Below, piece after piece: positions 28,068-36,943 of a DNA stretch of 39,928 bases. The notes below the pieces were generated by a model. The model did no database searches. It saw only the letters and a list, made by a program, of their open reading frames with translations, and was not told where the DNA came from. The stretch is from contig JAFVZF010000125.1 in NCBI GenBank assembly GCA_017508305.1, positions 1 to 39,928 on the forward strand, given 5' to 3'. Within the stretch, counting starts at the first letter, position 1, and each line of letters starts with the position of its first letter. The position numbers and the translations under genes were made by a program. The DNA is from Paludibacteraceae bacterium. GTDB lineage: Bacteria > Bacteroidota > Bacteroidia > Bacteroidales > Paludibacteraceae.

Positions 28068-28075
28068 CAAAGATA
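28068..28075 (-). promoter_or_regulatory. -7 element of the trpL-trpB2 transcript
   Basis: TATCTTTG on the minus strand matches TAnnTTTG perfectly and precedes the leader peptide by 21 bases. A T-rich TTTT sits 19 bases upstream as a weak -33 box. Confidence 0.72.
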
Positions 28076-28127
28076 AAACAAACCGAGCGTAAAAAAAAAT
28101 ATTTGCTGTAAAAATACACCTTGCAAC

Positions 28128-28165
28128 ACAAAAAGTTCGAATCGTTACTCAACAATCCGAACTTT
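28128..28165 (-). terminator. Intrinsic terminator after rpmF
   Basis: A 15-bp stem (28165-28151 with 28146-28132, two G-T wobbles) has a GAGT loop and is followed by T residues. It lies 21 bases after the rpmF stop and isolates the trp leader promoter from read-through. Confidence 0.88.
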
Positions 28166-28186
28166 ACCTTTCATTACAACACGAGA

Positions 28187-28372
28187 CTACGCTTGAGCTG
28201 TTTGTTCTGCTGCCAATTTTCCTCTGTAGAAACCGCACTCGCCGCATACAGTATGCGCAATGTGCAAAGCACCACAATTAGAGCATGCTACCAAAGTAGG
28301 AGCTACTGCTACATCATGGGTTCTACGTTTAGCAGTTCTGGTTTTCGATTGTCTTCTTTTAGGATGTGCCAT
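28187..28372 (-). CDS. rpmF: 50S ribosomal protein L32
   Basis: Small protein of the large ribosomal subunit. It has 61 residues, starting MAHPKRRQSKTRTAKRR as in the family. A four-cysteine zinc ribbon (C30, C33, C43, C46) is intact, so this is the zinc-containing form, in contrast to the zinc-free L36 later in the window. It lies 11 bases downstream of the DUF177 gene, the common pairing across bacteria, and is followed by a strong terminator. Confidence 0.97.
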   Translation of the reverse strand: MAHPKRRQSKTRTAKRRTHDVAVAPTLVACSNCGALHIAHTVCGECGFYRGKLAAEQTAQA

Positions 28373-28383
28373 AACTTTATTAT

Positions 28384-28893
28384 TTAATTGTTTATTAACG
28401 ATTTAAGTTGCTCCCAGCGTGGATCGATACTTTCCTTTTCTGCATTAGGAGCATATTCATTCAATTTTGCCATCATCTCCGGGTCACATTCTCCTTCGGG
28501 ATGCACCGGACAGATAGGGATGGTCAATGCCGCAAACTCAAACAAGAACCAACCAATTTGAAAGGTTTCGTTATCACGCAACACCACCAATTCATCGGTT
28601 TCTTCTGTTGTATCAGTGCCGTACTTCACCACCAAATGATCAACAATATCAATCGGCAATGCCATGTTTTCCAAGCAACGCTGACATACAATCTGTATCT
28701 CGCCCTGTTGCTGTAAGGTCACATCGTAAGCATCTACCACCTTTTTGATGGTAACGGTGGCGCTTACCTTTCCTCCTTTTATTTCTTGTTGATCGATACC
28801 TTGATAAAAAGCATCATCCAACTGATACGAGAAAACTGTCACATTTTCTTCTAACAGTCTCAACGAGATTGCCATTTCGTTTACAGAAGCCAT
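28384..28893 (-). CDS. DUF177/YceD-family protein
   Basis: The product is 169 residues, a YceD-like protein whose gene usually precedes rpmF. YceD-family proteins have been linked to 23S rRNA accumulation, so a role in large-subunit assembly is likely. Cysteine pairs are visible at C70/C73 (CQRC) and C128/C136 (CPVHPEGEC), an arrangement compatible with metal binding. The acidic tail before the last helix is usual. A good -7 promoter element lies 30 bases upstream. Confidence 0.9.
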   Translation of the reverse strand: MASVNEMAISLRLLEENVTVFSYQLDDAFYQGIDQQEIKGGKVSATVTIKKVVDAYDVTLQQQGEIQIVCQRCLENMALPIDIVDHLVVKYGTDTTEETDELVVLRDNETFQIGWFLFEFAALTIPICPVHPEGECDPEMMAKLNEYAPNAEKESIDPRWEQLKSLINN

Positions 28894-28922
28894 ATCAAGG
28901 ACACTTTTTTAGAAAGTGGATG

Positions 28923-28930
28923 CAAAGATA
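28923..28930 (-). promoter_or_regulatory. -7 element of the DUF177-rpmF operon
   Basis: TATCTTTG on the minus strand, identical to the trpL -7 box, with CTTT 19 bases upstream as a partial -33 box. It lies 30 bases before the DUF177 start. Confidence 0.7.
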
Positions 28931-28970
28931 GTGATTTTTAATTGAATAGAAAGGATTTTTGAAAGTTTTT

Positions 28971-30119
28971 TTATGCTTTTTGCAATTCTATCCTAAAAGT
29001 AGTACCCACATTCACCTCAGAATACCTCACATATATTTTGCCATGATGGTATTTATCAATGATTCGATGCACCAAAGAGAGCCCCAATCCCCATCCTCGC
29101 TTTTTAGTCGTAAAACCGGGTCTAAAAACCTTTCCTATATTATGTTTGGCAATTCCCCTGCCATTGTCCGTAATATCAATATATATCCACGTATCTTTTG
29201 CCGTCACAAATATCCGAATTGCACCCGTTTCACAGATTGCATCTACTGCATTCTTACACAGATTCTCGATAACCCATTCAAAAAGCGGCACATTAAGTAG
29301 CGCATAGTATGTACCCGTTGCCTCAAAAGTCAAAGCAATTTGCCGAGACATCCGCTTACGCATATAAACGACCATGCGTTCAATCACTTCGTTGAGTTCC
29401 GTCAGCTCCAGCTCTGCTTTCGAGCCAATCTGCGAAAAACGATCGGCCACCATTCTTAAACGATTAATATCTTTAGACATCTCCGGAATCATCGTGTCGT
29501 CGGGATACTGCTGCTGCAAAATCTCCGACCATGCCAACAGCGACGAAATAGGAGTTCCCAATTGATGCGCCGTCTCTTTAGACAACCCCACCCATACCTT
29601 ATTTTGTTCGGCTTTTTTGATCACATACAAAATAAGCAATAGCAACGCAAAGAAAACAATCAACACCACCGACAAGATAAAAGGATAGTAAGTGAGTGCT
29701 TTCAGCAGCACCGAGTTGTCGTAGCAAATGTATTGCACCTCATCATCCCCTATATGAATAGAAATTGGTTCGTTGATTTGCATATACTTCATCGCTAAGT
29801 TTTTAAGCTCGCTATCTGTATACGATTCTTGAGGCAAATTGCGGTGCGACAACACCGTTGTATCTTTGTCTATTAACATAACAGGGATGGTGGTATTACC
29901 CACCACCACGGCTTGTGCCAATGCAAAATCTGCTTCGCCTACTTCGACATTTGCCAATGTACGAGTAGCTTGCGCCCAAAGTTTCATTTTAGCATCTTCC
30001 TCTTTGGACAAATCGTCAATCAAAGTGTACGACACAAAAATCGATGCGGACGCAATCAAGAATGCTACACCTATAAAGATGTACTTAAAATAACCCTGTA
30101 ATTCGTAAATGCTTGCCAT
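28971..30119 (-). CDS. Membrane sensor histidine kinase (orphan)
   Basis: The product is 382 residues. A first transmembrane segment at about 11-33, an extracytoplasmic sensor region to about 145 and a second transmembrane segment at 146-168 precede the kinase core. The phosphorylated histidine is H185 in KETAHQLGTPISSL. The ATPase domain shows N290 (NLCKNAVDAI), DNGRGI at 318-323 and GWGLGL at 342-347, so it looks active. There is no clear HAMP domain and no response regulator gene in the window. It lies 50 bases after rsgA and is probably the last gene of the pyrH-frr-omp-rsgA group. The signal it senses is unknown. Confidence 0.9.
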   Translation of the reverse strand: MASIYELQGYFKYIFIGVAFLIASASIFVSYTLIDDLSKEEDAKMKLWAQATRTLANVEVGEADFALAQAVVVGNTTIPVMLIDKDTTVLSHRNLPQESYTDSELKNLAMKYMQINEPISIHIGDDEVQYICYDNSVLLKALTYYPFILSVVLIVFFALLLLILYVIKKAEQNKVWVGLSKETAHQLGTPISSLLAWSEILQQQYPDDTMIPEMSKDINRLRMVADRFSQIGSKAELELTELNEVIERMVVYMRKRMSRQIALTFEATGTYYALLNVPLFEWVIENLCKNAVDAICETGAIRIFVTAKDTWIYIDITDNGRGIAKHNIGKVFRPGFTTKKRGWGLGLSLVHRIIDKYHHGKIYVRYSEVNVGTTFRIELQKA

Positions 30120-30169
30120 TATACTAATAACGCACTTATATAGTTTTTATTGTGCAGATTACCAATATT

Positions 30170-31069
30170 TTACCTATACTTGCCAGAAGAAATATCATCC
30201 AAGATACTCAAATAGCTCTGGTACCTCGATTCGCTTATCTGATGCAACAACAAGGCCTTTCTAACAGCGCAATCCGGCTCGTTCTGATGCAAACAATCAC
30301 TAAAACGACAATCCTTTGAAAAACGGAATATCTCGGGAAAATAGTGTCCAATTTCGTGCGCCTCCATGTCTATGATACCAAATCCTTTGATGCCGGGGAT
30401 ATCAATAATACGACCACCTGCTACTTGGTACATCTCGGCATTGGTAGTGGTATGCATACCGGTTTGATGTGCTTTGGACACATCCCCCGTTTTTACCTGC
30501 AACGAAGCATCGACTGCGTTAATAAAAGACGACTTTCCTACCCCCGAATTACCGGCTAATAAACTGACCTTACCTTTCATCATCTGCTTCAGCTCCTCCA
30601 CGCCTTCGCCGGTCTGCAATGAGGTAGCTATCACTTGGTATCCCAACGAGCGATACAAGTAACAGTACGCCTGCAAATACGCCAAATCTTCCAACAAATC
30701 GATTTTATTGACAACCATCACTACCGGAACAGCATACGCCATTGCCGTCACCAAAAACCGATCGACAAATTCATTGGGAGTTTGTGGCTGCGATAAGGTA
30801 ACAAACAGTAACACTTGATCAATATTAGCAGCTAATATGTGCGATTCTTTGGACAAATTAGATGCCTTGCGTATAATATAATTAGCTCTTTCTTTAATGG
30901 CAACGATTTGTTCGCCTTCTACCGTAACCTTATCTCCAACCGCCAGAGGATTGGTTGTACGTATTCCCTGCAAACGAAAACGCCCCTTGATACGTGCTTC
31001 GATTACCTCACCGTCTGCTACTTCTACCCAGTAGCGGCTCCCGGTACTTTTTATAACCAATCCGTCCAT
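30170..31069 (-). CDS. rsgA: Ribosome small subunit-dependent GTPase RsgA
   Basis: Circularly permuted GTPase that checks and releases factors during late 30S subunit maturation. The protein is 299 residues. An N-terminal OB-fold (1-65) precedes the permuted G domain, with NKID (G4) at 121-124 before GNSGVGKS (G1) at 173-180 and DIPG (G3) at 223-226. A zinc-binding motif follows: C254, C259, H261 and C267. The gene starts one base after the stop of the Omp85-type barrel gene, so they are cotranscribed. Confidence 0.96.
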   Translation of the reverse strand: MDGLVIKSTGSRYWVEVADGEVIEARIKGRFRLQGIRTTNPLAVGDKVTVEGEQIVAIKERANYIIRKASNLSKESHILAANIDQVLLFVTLSQPQTPNEFVDRFLVTAMAYAVPVVMVVNKIDLLEDLAYLQAYCYLYRSLGYQVIATSLQTGEGVEELKQMMKGKVSLLAGNSGVGKSSFINAVDASLQVKTGDVSKAHQTGMHTTTNAEMYQVAGGRIIDIPGIKGFGIIDMEAHEIGHYFPEIFRFSKDCRFSDCLHQNEPDCAVRKALLLHQISESRYQSYLSILDDISSGKYR

Positions 31070-31070
31070 A

Positions 31071-32201
31071 CTAAAATGCCTCTGTTGCAGTGATATAAAA
31101 CTTTACCTCGCCGTAGTTATTGCCTGCCACATCCACGCGCAAATGCACACGCGCATCGTTTAACCGAAAACGAAGACCTGCCCCGTACCCTACCTTGACC
31201 TTATGAATAGCAGGATTGTACACATCAAACACATCGCCAACCGAGCAGAACACAGCTGCTTTTAATCGACGCCATATTGGAATCCTATACTCCGCCTGAA
31301 CCAAGAAGAGCGAATTATCAGTAAACTTTCGTTCTCTAAATCCCCTCAATTGGTCACTTCCCCCCAAAGTGGGCAACATCTGAAACGGCACATCTCTCCC
31401 CAATCGCATATCATAGTACACCTGCCAAGCAAAAACCTGTCCCAACCAAGTAGGAATATACTGCCTAAAATCGAGCGTCATAGAAGTAAAAGAGTAATCA
31501 CTCCCCAACGCCTTTTGATAAGTTACACAAGAGAATTTTAGAAAATTAGAAAACTTCTGCGGATAAAATCCATTGTCTCGAGAATCGTAGGCAAACTGCA
31601 CACCCACCCCCCAAACAAAATAAGGATCCCAACCTGCAGCCCCGTATGTTTGCTCAATATAGGGTCGTTGCGCCACAACCGAATCTGCCAACAACAAACG
31701 TTCGCCTCTTACCCCTACATACAAACCCAACATAACACGTGGATTAAACAAATAGAAAGGCTGAAAATTGATGGCAAAATTTTGTGCTGTATATAAAAAA
31801 TCATCGACAGGAGGAGTATTTCCTATGCCATAGTAATGATCCGGATAGTGACGCAGATTAACATTCCCTGTTAGATACATCTTATTATTAAACAGATAGA
31901 AACGAGGATTTATGTTAATCTTTGCTTGATTATTTAGCGTATAAATAACACTACCCGATATACTGCTTATCTTGCTTAGGTCGTGACTTTTAAAATAATA
32001 ACCTCCTGTTGCTCCAAATCCTACACTTGTTTCCTCTTGGTAAAATCCAATCGGTACAGCAAACCAGCTACGACGAACCTTTGGAGAGGATATCTGTTCA
32101 AGCATCCGTGTAGCATTAGCAACAGAATCCGCCTTCTCTACAGAAAGGGCGGATTCTACGATTCCTATTAAACAAAGGATAAGGAGAAATAATTGCTTCA
32201 T
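31071..32201 (-). CDS. Omp85-type outer membrane barrel protein without POTRA domains
   Basis: The product is 376 residues with a signal peptide (MKQLFLLILCLIGIVESALS). The mature part is almost entirely predicted beta-barrel with the bacterial surface antigen/Omp85 pattern. It includes GGSDQLRGFRERKF, the loop-6 RGF/Y motif of Omp85 proteins, and an end rich in alternating strands (VHLRVDVAGNNYGEVKFYITATEAF contains the last strand). No POTRA domain precedes the barrel, so it is not BamA or TamA; it resembles the short BamA-like barrels of Bacteroidota, whose role is unknown. Its ATG directly follows the frr stop codon. Confidence 0.83.
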   Translation of the reverse strand: MKQLFLLILCLIGIVESALSVEKADSVANATRMLEQISSPKVRRSWFAVPIGFYQEETSVGFGATGGYYFKSHDLSKISSISGSVIYTLNNQAKININPRFYLFNNKMYLTGNVNLRHYPDHYYGIGNTPPVDDFLYTAQNFAINFQPFYLFNPRVMLGLYVGVRGERLLLADSVVAQRPYIEQTYGAAGWDPYFVWGVGVQFAYDSRDNGFYPQKFSNFLKFSCVTYQKALGSDYSFTSMTLDFRQYIPTWLGQVFAWQVYYDMRLGRDVPFQMLPTLGGSDQLRGFRERKFTDNSLFLVQAEYRIPIWRRLKAAVFCSVGDVFDVYNPAIHKVKVGYGAGLRFRLNDARVHLRVDVAGNNYGEVKFYITATEAF

Positions 32202-32762
32202 TTACACTGTCATTATTTCTCTTTCTTTATCTGCTACCATATCATCGATGCGCTTGATAAATTTATCATGCACCTTTTGCACCTCATTTTCAGCATCTTT
32301 TTCAACATCCTCCGGCATGCCATCCTTAATGGATTTTTTCAAAGCATCGATTGCATCACGACGGGCATTACGTACGCTAATTTTAGCATCTTCACCTTCT
32401 TGTTTAGCTTGCTTTACCAATCCTTTACGGCGTTCTTCTGTCAAAGGAGGAATGCTTAAACGAATCATTTCGCCATTATTTTCAGGTGTAATACCCACCT
32501 CGGACGCCATAATTGCCTTTTCAATTTCACGAATCAAGCTCTTTTCCCATGGCTGAATAGCAATGGTACGTGCATCAGGTGTAGAGATAGAAGCCACGCC
32601 CGACAAAGGGGTCATAGCACCATAATATTCTATTCTGATACCATCCAAGATACGTGGATTTGCCTTACCCGCACGAATACGAGCCAATTGTTCGTCTAAG
32701 AATAGCAATGCGCCTTCCATTTTCTCGGAAGCTGCGTTCAAGTTTTCTTTTATATCAACCAT
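32202..32762 (-). CDS. frr: Ribosome recycling factor
   Basis: Splits post-termination ribosomes together with EF-G. The protein is 186 residues, the standard length, with the conserved [31 protein letters not shown] and [17 protein letters not shown] motifs. It lies ten bases after pyrH, a pairing conserved in most bacteria. Confidence 0.98.
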   Translation of the reverse strand: MVDIKENLNAASEKMEGALLFLDEQLARIRAGKANPRILDGIRIEYYGAMTPLSGVASISTPDARTIAIQPWEKSLIREIEKAIMASEVGITPENNGEMIRLSIPPLTEERRKGLVKQAKQEGEDAKISVRNARRDAIDALKKSIKDGMPEDVEKDAENEVQKVHDKFIKRIDDMVADKEREIMTV

Positions 32763-32772
32763 TGTTTTTATA

Positions 32773-33480
32773 TTATCGAGTTACTAATGTTCCTATCTGT
32801 TCGCCTGTCAAAACCTTTTTCAAGTTACCATATACATCCATATTAAACACATAAATGGGCAAGTTGTTTTCTTTGCACATGGTAGTGGCAGTTAAATCCA
32901 TTACCTTCAAATTACGATTGTATATTTCGTCAAAGGTGATGGTATCAAATTTTTCTGCGGTAGGATCCTTTTCGGGATCTGCGGTATATATACCATTAAC
33001 ACGCGTTCCTTTTAACATCACATCGGCTTTTACTTCAATACCGCGCAACGAAGAACCCGTATCTGTCGTAAAGAAAGGATTGCCCGTTCCACCCGATAGA
33101 ATAACTACCTCGCCTGCTTCCAAACACTGAATGGCCTTATCGCTACTGTAATACTCACCTATTGGTTCCATTCGTATAGCGGTCAATACCCTATTTCTAA
33201 CGCCAATTGTCGTCAATGCCGAACTCAACGCCAAGCTATTAATAACGGTAGCCAACATACCCATCTGATCGCCTTTAACACGATCAAAACCTTTTGAAGC
33301 GCCACTCAATCCTCTAAATATATTACCACCACCAATCACAATGGCAATTTGAACTCCCATTTGAGCTGCTTCTTTGATCTGTTGAGCATAATCTGACAAT
33401 CGTTGAGAGTCAATACCATAACCTTGTTCGCCCATCAACGACTCACCACTCAATTTTAATAATATTCGCTTAAATTGCAT
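32773..33480 (-). CDS. pyrH: Uridylate kinase
   Basis: Phosphorylates UMP to UDP in pyrimidine nucleotide synthesis. The protein is 235 residues from ATG 33480 and belongs to the amino-acid kinase family. [14 protein letters not shown] at the N-terminus, [10 protein letters not shown], and the nucleotide-binding [11 protein letters not shown] are all present. An upstream in-frame start would add 13 residues that overlap the promoter, so 33480 is chosen. It is first in a five-gene operon behind a near-consensus promoter. Confidence 0.97.
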   Translation of the reverse strand: MQFKRILLKLSGESLMGEQGYGIDSQRLSDYAQQIKEAAQMGVQIAIVIGGGNIFRGLSGASKGFDRVKGDQMGMLATVINSLALSSALTTIGVRNRVLTAIRMEPIGEYYSSDKAIQCLEAGEVVILSGGTGNPFFTTDTGSSLRGIEVKADVMLKGTRVNGIYTADPEKDPTAEKFDTITFDEIYNRNLKVMDLTATTMCKENNLPIYVFNMDVYGNLKKVLTGEQIGTLVTR

Positions 33481-33518
33481 TACAACAAAAATTAGCTGAT
33501 TATTTTTTTCACAACGCA

Positions 33519-33550
33519 CAAAGGTAATAAATTAAAGTTGAATGTACAAT
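33519..33550 (-). promoter_or_regulatory. Bacteroidota-type promoter of the pyrH operon
   Basis: On the minus strand ATTG at 33550-33547, 20 bases, then TACCTTTG at 33526-33519, close to the TTTG-N19/20-TAnnTTTG consensus. It lies 38 bases before the pyrH ATG. Confidence 0.78.
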
Positions 33551-33570
33551 GTTGCAACAACAGATGACAT

Positions 33571-33606
33571 AAAAAAAAGAAGCTGATTTTCATCAGCTTC
33601 TTTTTT
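33571..33606 (-). terminator. Bidirectional-type terminator closing the ribosomal operon
   Basis: GAAGCTGAT (33579-33587) and ATCAGCTTC (33592-33600) form a 9-bp stem with a four-base loop, flanked by A8 and T6. On the minus strand it gives a hairpin plus eight T, 16 bases after the rplQ stop. Confidence 0.93.
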
Positions 33607-33622
33607 CCTATTTTGCACAAAA

Positions 33623-34123
33623 TTATTCTGCACTTTCTGCTGCGGGTTCTGCCACTTCTGCTGCAGGAGCTTCAACAACAGCTTCCTCTGCTTTAGCAGC
33701 TGCTTTCTTACCAGCACGACGTGTTTTGGTTTTCTTTTTACCGGCAGCTTCTTTCAACAAGTTTTCGTTGTAATCCACCAACTCGATAAAGCACATTTGA
33801 GCAGCATCACCCAAACGGAAACCGGTTTTCAAAATACGGGTATAACCACCGGGGCGATCACCAACACGTTGAGCAATTTCGCCAAACAACAAGGTTACAG
33901 CTTCTTTGTCACGCAATTCGGCAAAAGCTAAACGACGAGAATGTGTGGTATCTTCTTTTGCACGAGTGATGATAGGTTCTACATATTTACGCAATTCTTT
34001 AGCTTTTGCTAAAGTGGTGGTAATTTTTTTGTGTTTTAGAAGTGAAGATGCCATATTAGCCAACATTGCGCTTCTATGGGCAGTCTTTCTACCTAAATGA
34101 TTAAATTTTTTATTGTGTCTCAT
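33623..34123 (-). CDS. rplQ: 50S ribosomal protein L17
   Basis: Large-subunit protein near the exit tunnel. The protein is 166 residues. The conserved core ([20 protein letters not shown] to about 120, including [21 protein letters not shown]) is followed by a 40-residue tail rich in Ala, Lys and Glu, an extension common in Bacteroidota L17. It is the last gene of the ribosomal operon, five bases after rpoA. Confidence 0.97.
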   Translation of the reverse strand: MRHNKKFNHLGRKTAHRSAMLANMASSLLKHKKITTTLAKAKELRKYVEPIITRAKEDTTHSRRLAFAELRDKEAVTLLFGEIAQRVGDRPGGYTRILKTGFRLGDAAQMCFIELVDYNENLLKEAAGKKKTKTRRAGKKAAAKAEEAVVEAPAAEVAEPAAESAE

Positions 34124-34128
34124 TGTAA

Positions 34129-35115
34129 TTACTCTTTATCTAATTTATACTTAGTGATATCCATGCCAAACGACAAGTTAAGTGTTGCCAATTTAGCATC
34201 CAATTCAACCAACGACTTTTTACCGAAGTTACGGAATTTAAGCAAATCGTTACGGTTAAACGCTACCAACTCAGCTAACGTTTCTACATCGGCCGATTTT
34301 AAGCAGTTTAAAGCACGTACCGAAAGATCCAAGTCTACCAATTTTGTTTTCAAAAGCTGACGCATGTGCAACGCTTCTTCGTCAAACTCTTCCACTCCTT
34401 CTGTATCGCTAAAGTCCAAGGTAATCTTTTCGTCAGAGAATAACATAAAGTGGTGGATCAAAATTTTAGCGGCTTCTTTCAATGCTTCCTTAGGATGAAC
34501 CGAACCGTCAGTAACGATTTCAATCAACAATTTCTCATAGTCGGTTTTTTGTTCAATACGATAATTTTCGATCGTATATTTTACATTTACGATAGGAGTG
34601 TAGATTGAGTCGATAGGAATTACACCGGTATCTTGGTTAGGCATGCGATTTTCGTCAGCAGGAACATAACCACGTCCTTTGTTGATGGTCAATTCCATGC
34701 GCAACGAAGCCGTTTCATCCAAAGTACAAATCAATAAATCCGGATTCAACACAGCGAAACCATTCAAGTTGATATCGCCTGCTTTAAAAGTAGTTGTATT
34801 AGCTACATCGATAGTTACTTTCTCAAAATCAGCACCTTCTACCAATTGTTTGAAACGAACTTGTTTCAACGCCAAAATGATGTTGGTAACATCTTCCACA
34901 ACACCGGGGATGGTGTCAAACTCATGATTAACCCCTTCTATTTTAACAGAAGTGATAGCATAGCCTTCTAGCGACGAAAGCAAAATGCGGCGTAATGCAT
35001 TACCAATGGTAATACCAAAACCCGGTTCCAATGGACGAAATTCAAATTTTCCATTAGAATCATTTGCTTCGAGCATGATAACTTGCTCGGGTTTTTGAAA
35101 TGGTAATAAAGGCAT
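34129..35115 (-). CDS. rpoA: DNA-directed RNA polymerase subunit alpha
   Basis: Assembles RNA polymerase and contacts promoters and regulators. The protein is 328 residues. The N-terminal domain has [24 protein letters not shown]. The linker near 235-250 is acidic ([13 protein letters not shown]). The C-terminal domain (about 255-320) contains [22 protein letters not shown] and the helix-hairpin-helix [10 protein letters not shown]. It lies between rpsD and rplQ as in most bacteria. Confidence 0.98.
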   Translation of the reverse strand: MPLLPFQKPEQVIMLEANDSNGKFEFRPLEPGFGITIGNALRRILLSSLEGYAITSVKIEGVNHEFDTIPGVVEDVTNIILALKQVRFKQLVEGADFEKVTIDVANTTTFKAGDINLNGFAVLNPDLLICTLDETASLRMELTINKGRGYVPADENRMPNQDTGVIPIDSIYTPIVNVKYTIENYRIEQKTDYEKLLIEIVTDGSVHPKEALKEAAKILIHHFMLFSDEKITLDFSDTEGVEEFDEEALHMRQLLKTKLVDLDLSVRALNCLKSADVETLAELVAFNRNDLLKFRNFGKKSLVELDAKLATLNLSFGMDITKYKLDKE

Positions 35116-35124
35116 AATTTATGA

Positions 35125-35730
35125 TTATTTAGAGTAAAGTTCAACGATTAATTGTTCTTTGATATTTTCTGGAATATCTGCTCTATCGGGCATGTGCAAG
35201 AATTTACCGCCTTGCGAAGCAGCGTCAAATTCAATCCATGGATATTTGCTGTGATTAAAACCAGAAAGAGAAGCTGCAATCACTTCTAGAGATTTCGATT
35301 TTTCGCGAACAGCTACTACATCACCTGCTTTTACTTGGTAAGAAGGAATATTAACAACAGCACCGTTTACTACAATGTGTCTGTGGCTTACCAATTGGCG
35401 AGCGGCAGCACGAGTAGGAGCAAATCCTAAACGGAATACGACGTTATCCAAACGAGATTCCAACAATTGTAGCAACACTTCACCGGTAATACCTTTGGTA
35501 CGTGTAGCTTTTGCAAATAGGTTACGGAATTGTTTTTCTAAAACACCGTAAGTATATTTTGCTTTTTGTTTTTCTTTCAACTGAACACCATATTCTGATG
35601 TTTTTCTTTTACGAGAGTTGCCGTGTTGACCGGGAGGATAGTTTCTTTTCGACAACACTTTATCTGCACCAAAAATGGGTTCACCAAATTTACGTGCAAT
35701 TCTTGTTTTAGGTCCAATATATCTTGCCAT
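35125..35730 (-). CDS. rpsD: 30S ribosomal protein S4
   Basis: Early-assembly small-subunit protein. The protein is 201 residues. The N-terminus [19 protein letters not shown] lacks the zinc cysteines of some S4 types. The S4 RNA-binding domain is at about 92-155 ([29 protein letters not shown]). It follows rpsK after 33 bases. Confidence 0.98.
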   Translation of the reverse strand: MARYIGPKTRIARKFGEPIFGADKVLSKRNYPPGQHGNSRKRKTSEYGVQLKEKQKAKYTYGVLEKQFRNLFAKATRTKGITGEVLLQLLESRLDNVVFRLGFAPTRAAARQLVSHRHIVVNGAVVNIPSYQVKAGDVVAVREKSKSLEVIAASLSGFNHSKYPWIEFDAASQGGKFLHMPDRADIPENIKEQLIVELYSK

Positions 35731-35763
35731 TTTTTCTTAATTTAGAAGTTCAACATTACAGAA

Positions 35764-36153
35764 TTATACTCTTCTTCTTTTAGGAGGACGACAACCATTG
35801 TGTGGTAGTGGAGTTACGTCAATGATTTCGGTTACTTCAATACCAGCACCATGAATGGTTCTAATAGCCGATTCACGACCATTACCGGGACCTTTAACAT
35901 ATGCTTTTACTTTGCGCAAACCTAAGTCGTAAGCAACTTTAGCGCAGTCTTGAGCTGCCATCTGGGCTGCATAAGGAGTGTTCTTTTTAGAACCGCGGAA
36001 ACCCATTTTACCTGCAGACGACCAAGAAATTACTTGACCTTCGGCATTGGTGATGGTTACAATAATATTATTGAACGATGAATAGACATGAGCCTGACCC
36101 GTTCCATCTATTTTTACTACTCTTTTTTTGGTAGCAGCAGTCTTTTTAGCCAT
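35764..36153 (-). CDS. rpsK: 30S ribosomal protein S11
   Basis: Platform protein of the small subunit. It has 129 residues, with the conserved [22 protein letters not shown] start and the C-terminal [18 protein letters not shown]. It is placed between rpsM and rpsD as expected. Confidence 0.98.
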   Translation of the reverse strand: MAKKTAATKKRVVKIDGTGQAHVYSSFNNIIVTITNAEGQVISWSSAGKMGFRGSKKNTPYAAQMAAQDCAKVAYDLGLRKVKAYVKGPGNGRESAIRTIHGAGIEVTEIIDVTPLPHNGCRPPKRRRV

Positions 36154-36186
36154 GTGTTTTCTAATTTAACTGATTTGACAAATTAA

Positions 36187-36567
36187 TTACTTAGTTGCTT
36201 TTTTCTTGTTAGCAACAGTTTTCTTTTTACCCTTACGAGTACGAGCATTGTTTTTGGTACTTTGACCACGCAAAGGCAATCCTAAACGGTGACGAATACC
36301 ACGGTAGCAACCAATGTCCATCAAGCGTTTAATGTTCAATTGCACTTTCGAGCGCAAATCACCTTCTACTTGATACGATGCACCAATGATGTCACGGATT
36401 TTGGAAGCTTGTTCGTCTGTCCAATCCTTTACCTTGATGTCTTTGTCAATACCAGCTTCTGCTAAAATTTTATTAGCACTGCTTCTTCCTATTCCGTAGA
36501 TATAGGTTAAACCTATTTCACCTCTTTTGTTTTGAGGTAAATCTACTCCTGCAATTCTTATAGCCAT
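36187..36567 (-). CDS. rpsM: 30S ribosomal protein S13
   Basis: Head protein of the small subunit that contacts P-site tRNA and L5. It has 126 residues, with [24 protein letters not shown] at the start, GLPLRGQ near residue 96, and a lysine-rich tail ([13 protein letters not shown]). Confidence 0.98.
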   Translation of the reverse strand: MAIRIAGVDLPQNKRGEIGLTYIYGIGRSSANKILAEAGIDKDIKVKDWTDEQASKIRDIIGASYQVEGDLRSKVQLNIKRLMDIGCYRGIRHRLGLPLRGQSTKNNARTRKGKKKTVANKKKATK

Positions 36568-36591
36568 AAACTATTATAAATAATTAAATAA

Positions 36592-36708
36592 TTAACCTTG
36601 ACGTTGTTTTTGTTTAGGGTTCTTTTTGTTAATTACATAAAGACGTCCTTTTCTTCTAACGATTTGACACTCGTCAGAACGTTTTTTGATTGATGCTTTG
36701 ACTTTCAT
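36592..36708 (-). CDS. rpmJ: 50S ribosomal protein L36 (zinc-free form)
   Basis: The reading frame encodes 38 residues starting [19 protein letters not shown] and ending [11 protein letters not shown]. Canonical L36 has three cysteines and a histidine that bind zinc; here only one cysteine (C14) remains, so this is the zinc-independent form. It lies between infA (16 bases) and rpsM (24 bases), its usual position. Confidence 0.95.
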   Translation of the reverse strand: MKVKASIKKRSDECQIVRRKGRLYVINKKNPKQKQRQG

Positions 36709-36724
36709 TATCGATTATATTTAG

Positions 36725-36943
36725 TTATTTGTATCTAAAAGAAATTCGTCCTTTAGTTAAATCGTATGGCGACATTTCCACTTTTACCTTATCACCGGGC
36801 AAAATACGAATATAGTGCATGCGCATTTTTCCAGAAATATGAGCGGTAATTTCGTGTCCGTTTTCCAATTCTACACGAAACATTGCGTTAGATAAAGCTT
36901 CTACGATAACGCCATCTTGTTCTATTGCTGCTTGTTTTGCCAT
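36725..36943 (-). CDS. infA: Translation initiation factor IF-1
   Basis: Binds the A site of the 30S subunit during initiation. It has 72 residues, a single OB-fold (S1-like), with [18 protein letters not shown] and [20 protein letters not shown]. Its ATG overlaps the map stop codon (TAATG). Confidence 0.98.
   Translation of the reverse strand: MAKQAAIEQDGVIVEALSNAMFRVELENGHEITAHISGKMRMHYIRILPGDKVKVEMSPYDLTKGRISFRYK

Noticed and set aside
27884-28186. Possible T-box or protein-binding riboswitch in the 304-base gap before trpB2
   Set aside because: No T-box core sequence is visible, and the leader peptide with tandem Trp codons plus three-way pairing explains the region better.
33532-33717. 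A 61-codon frame at the end of rplQ
   Set aside because: It is an out-of-frame reading of the repetitive Ala/Glu/Lys-rich L17 tail and runs through the terminator.
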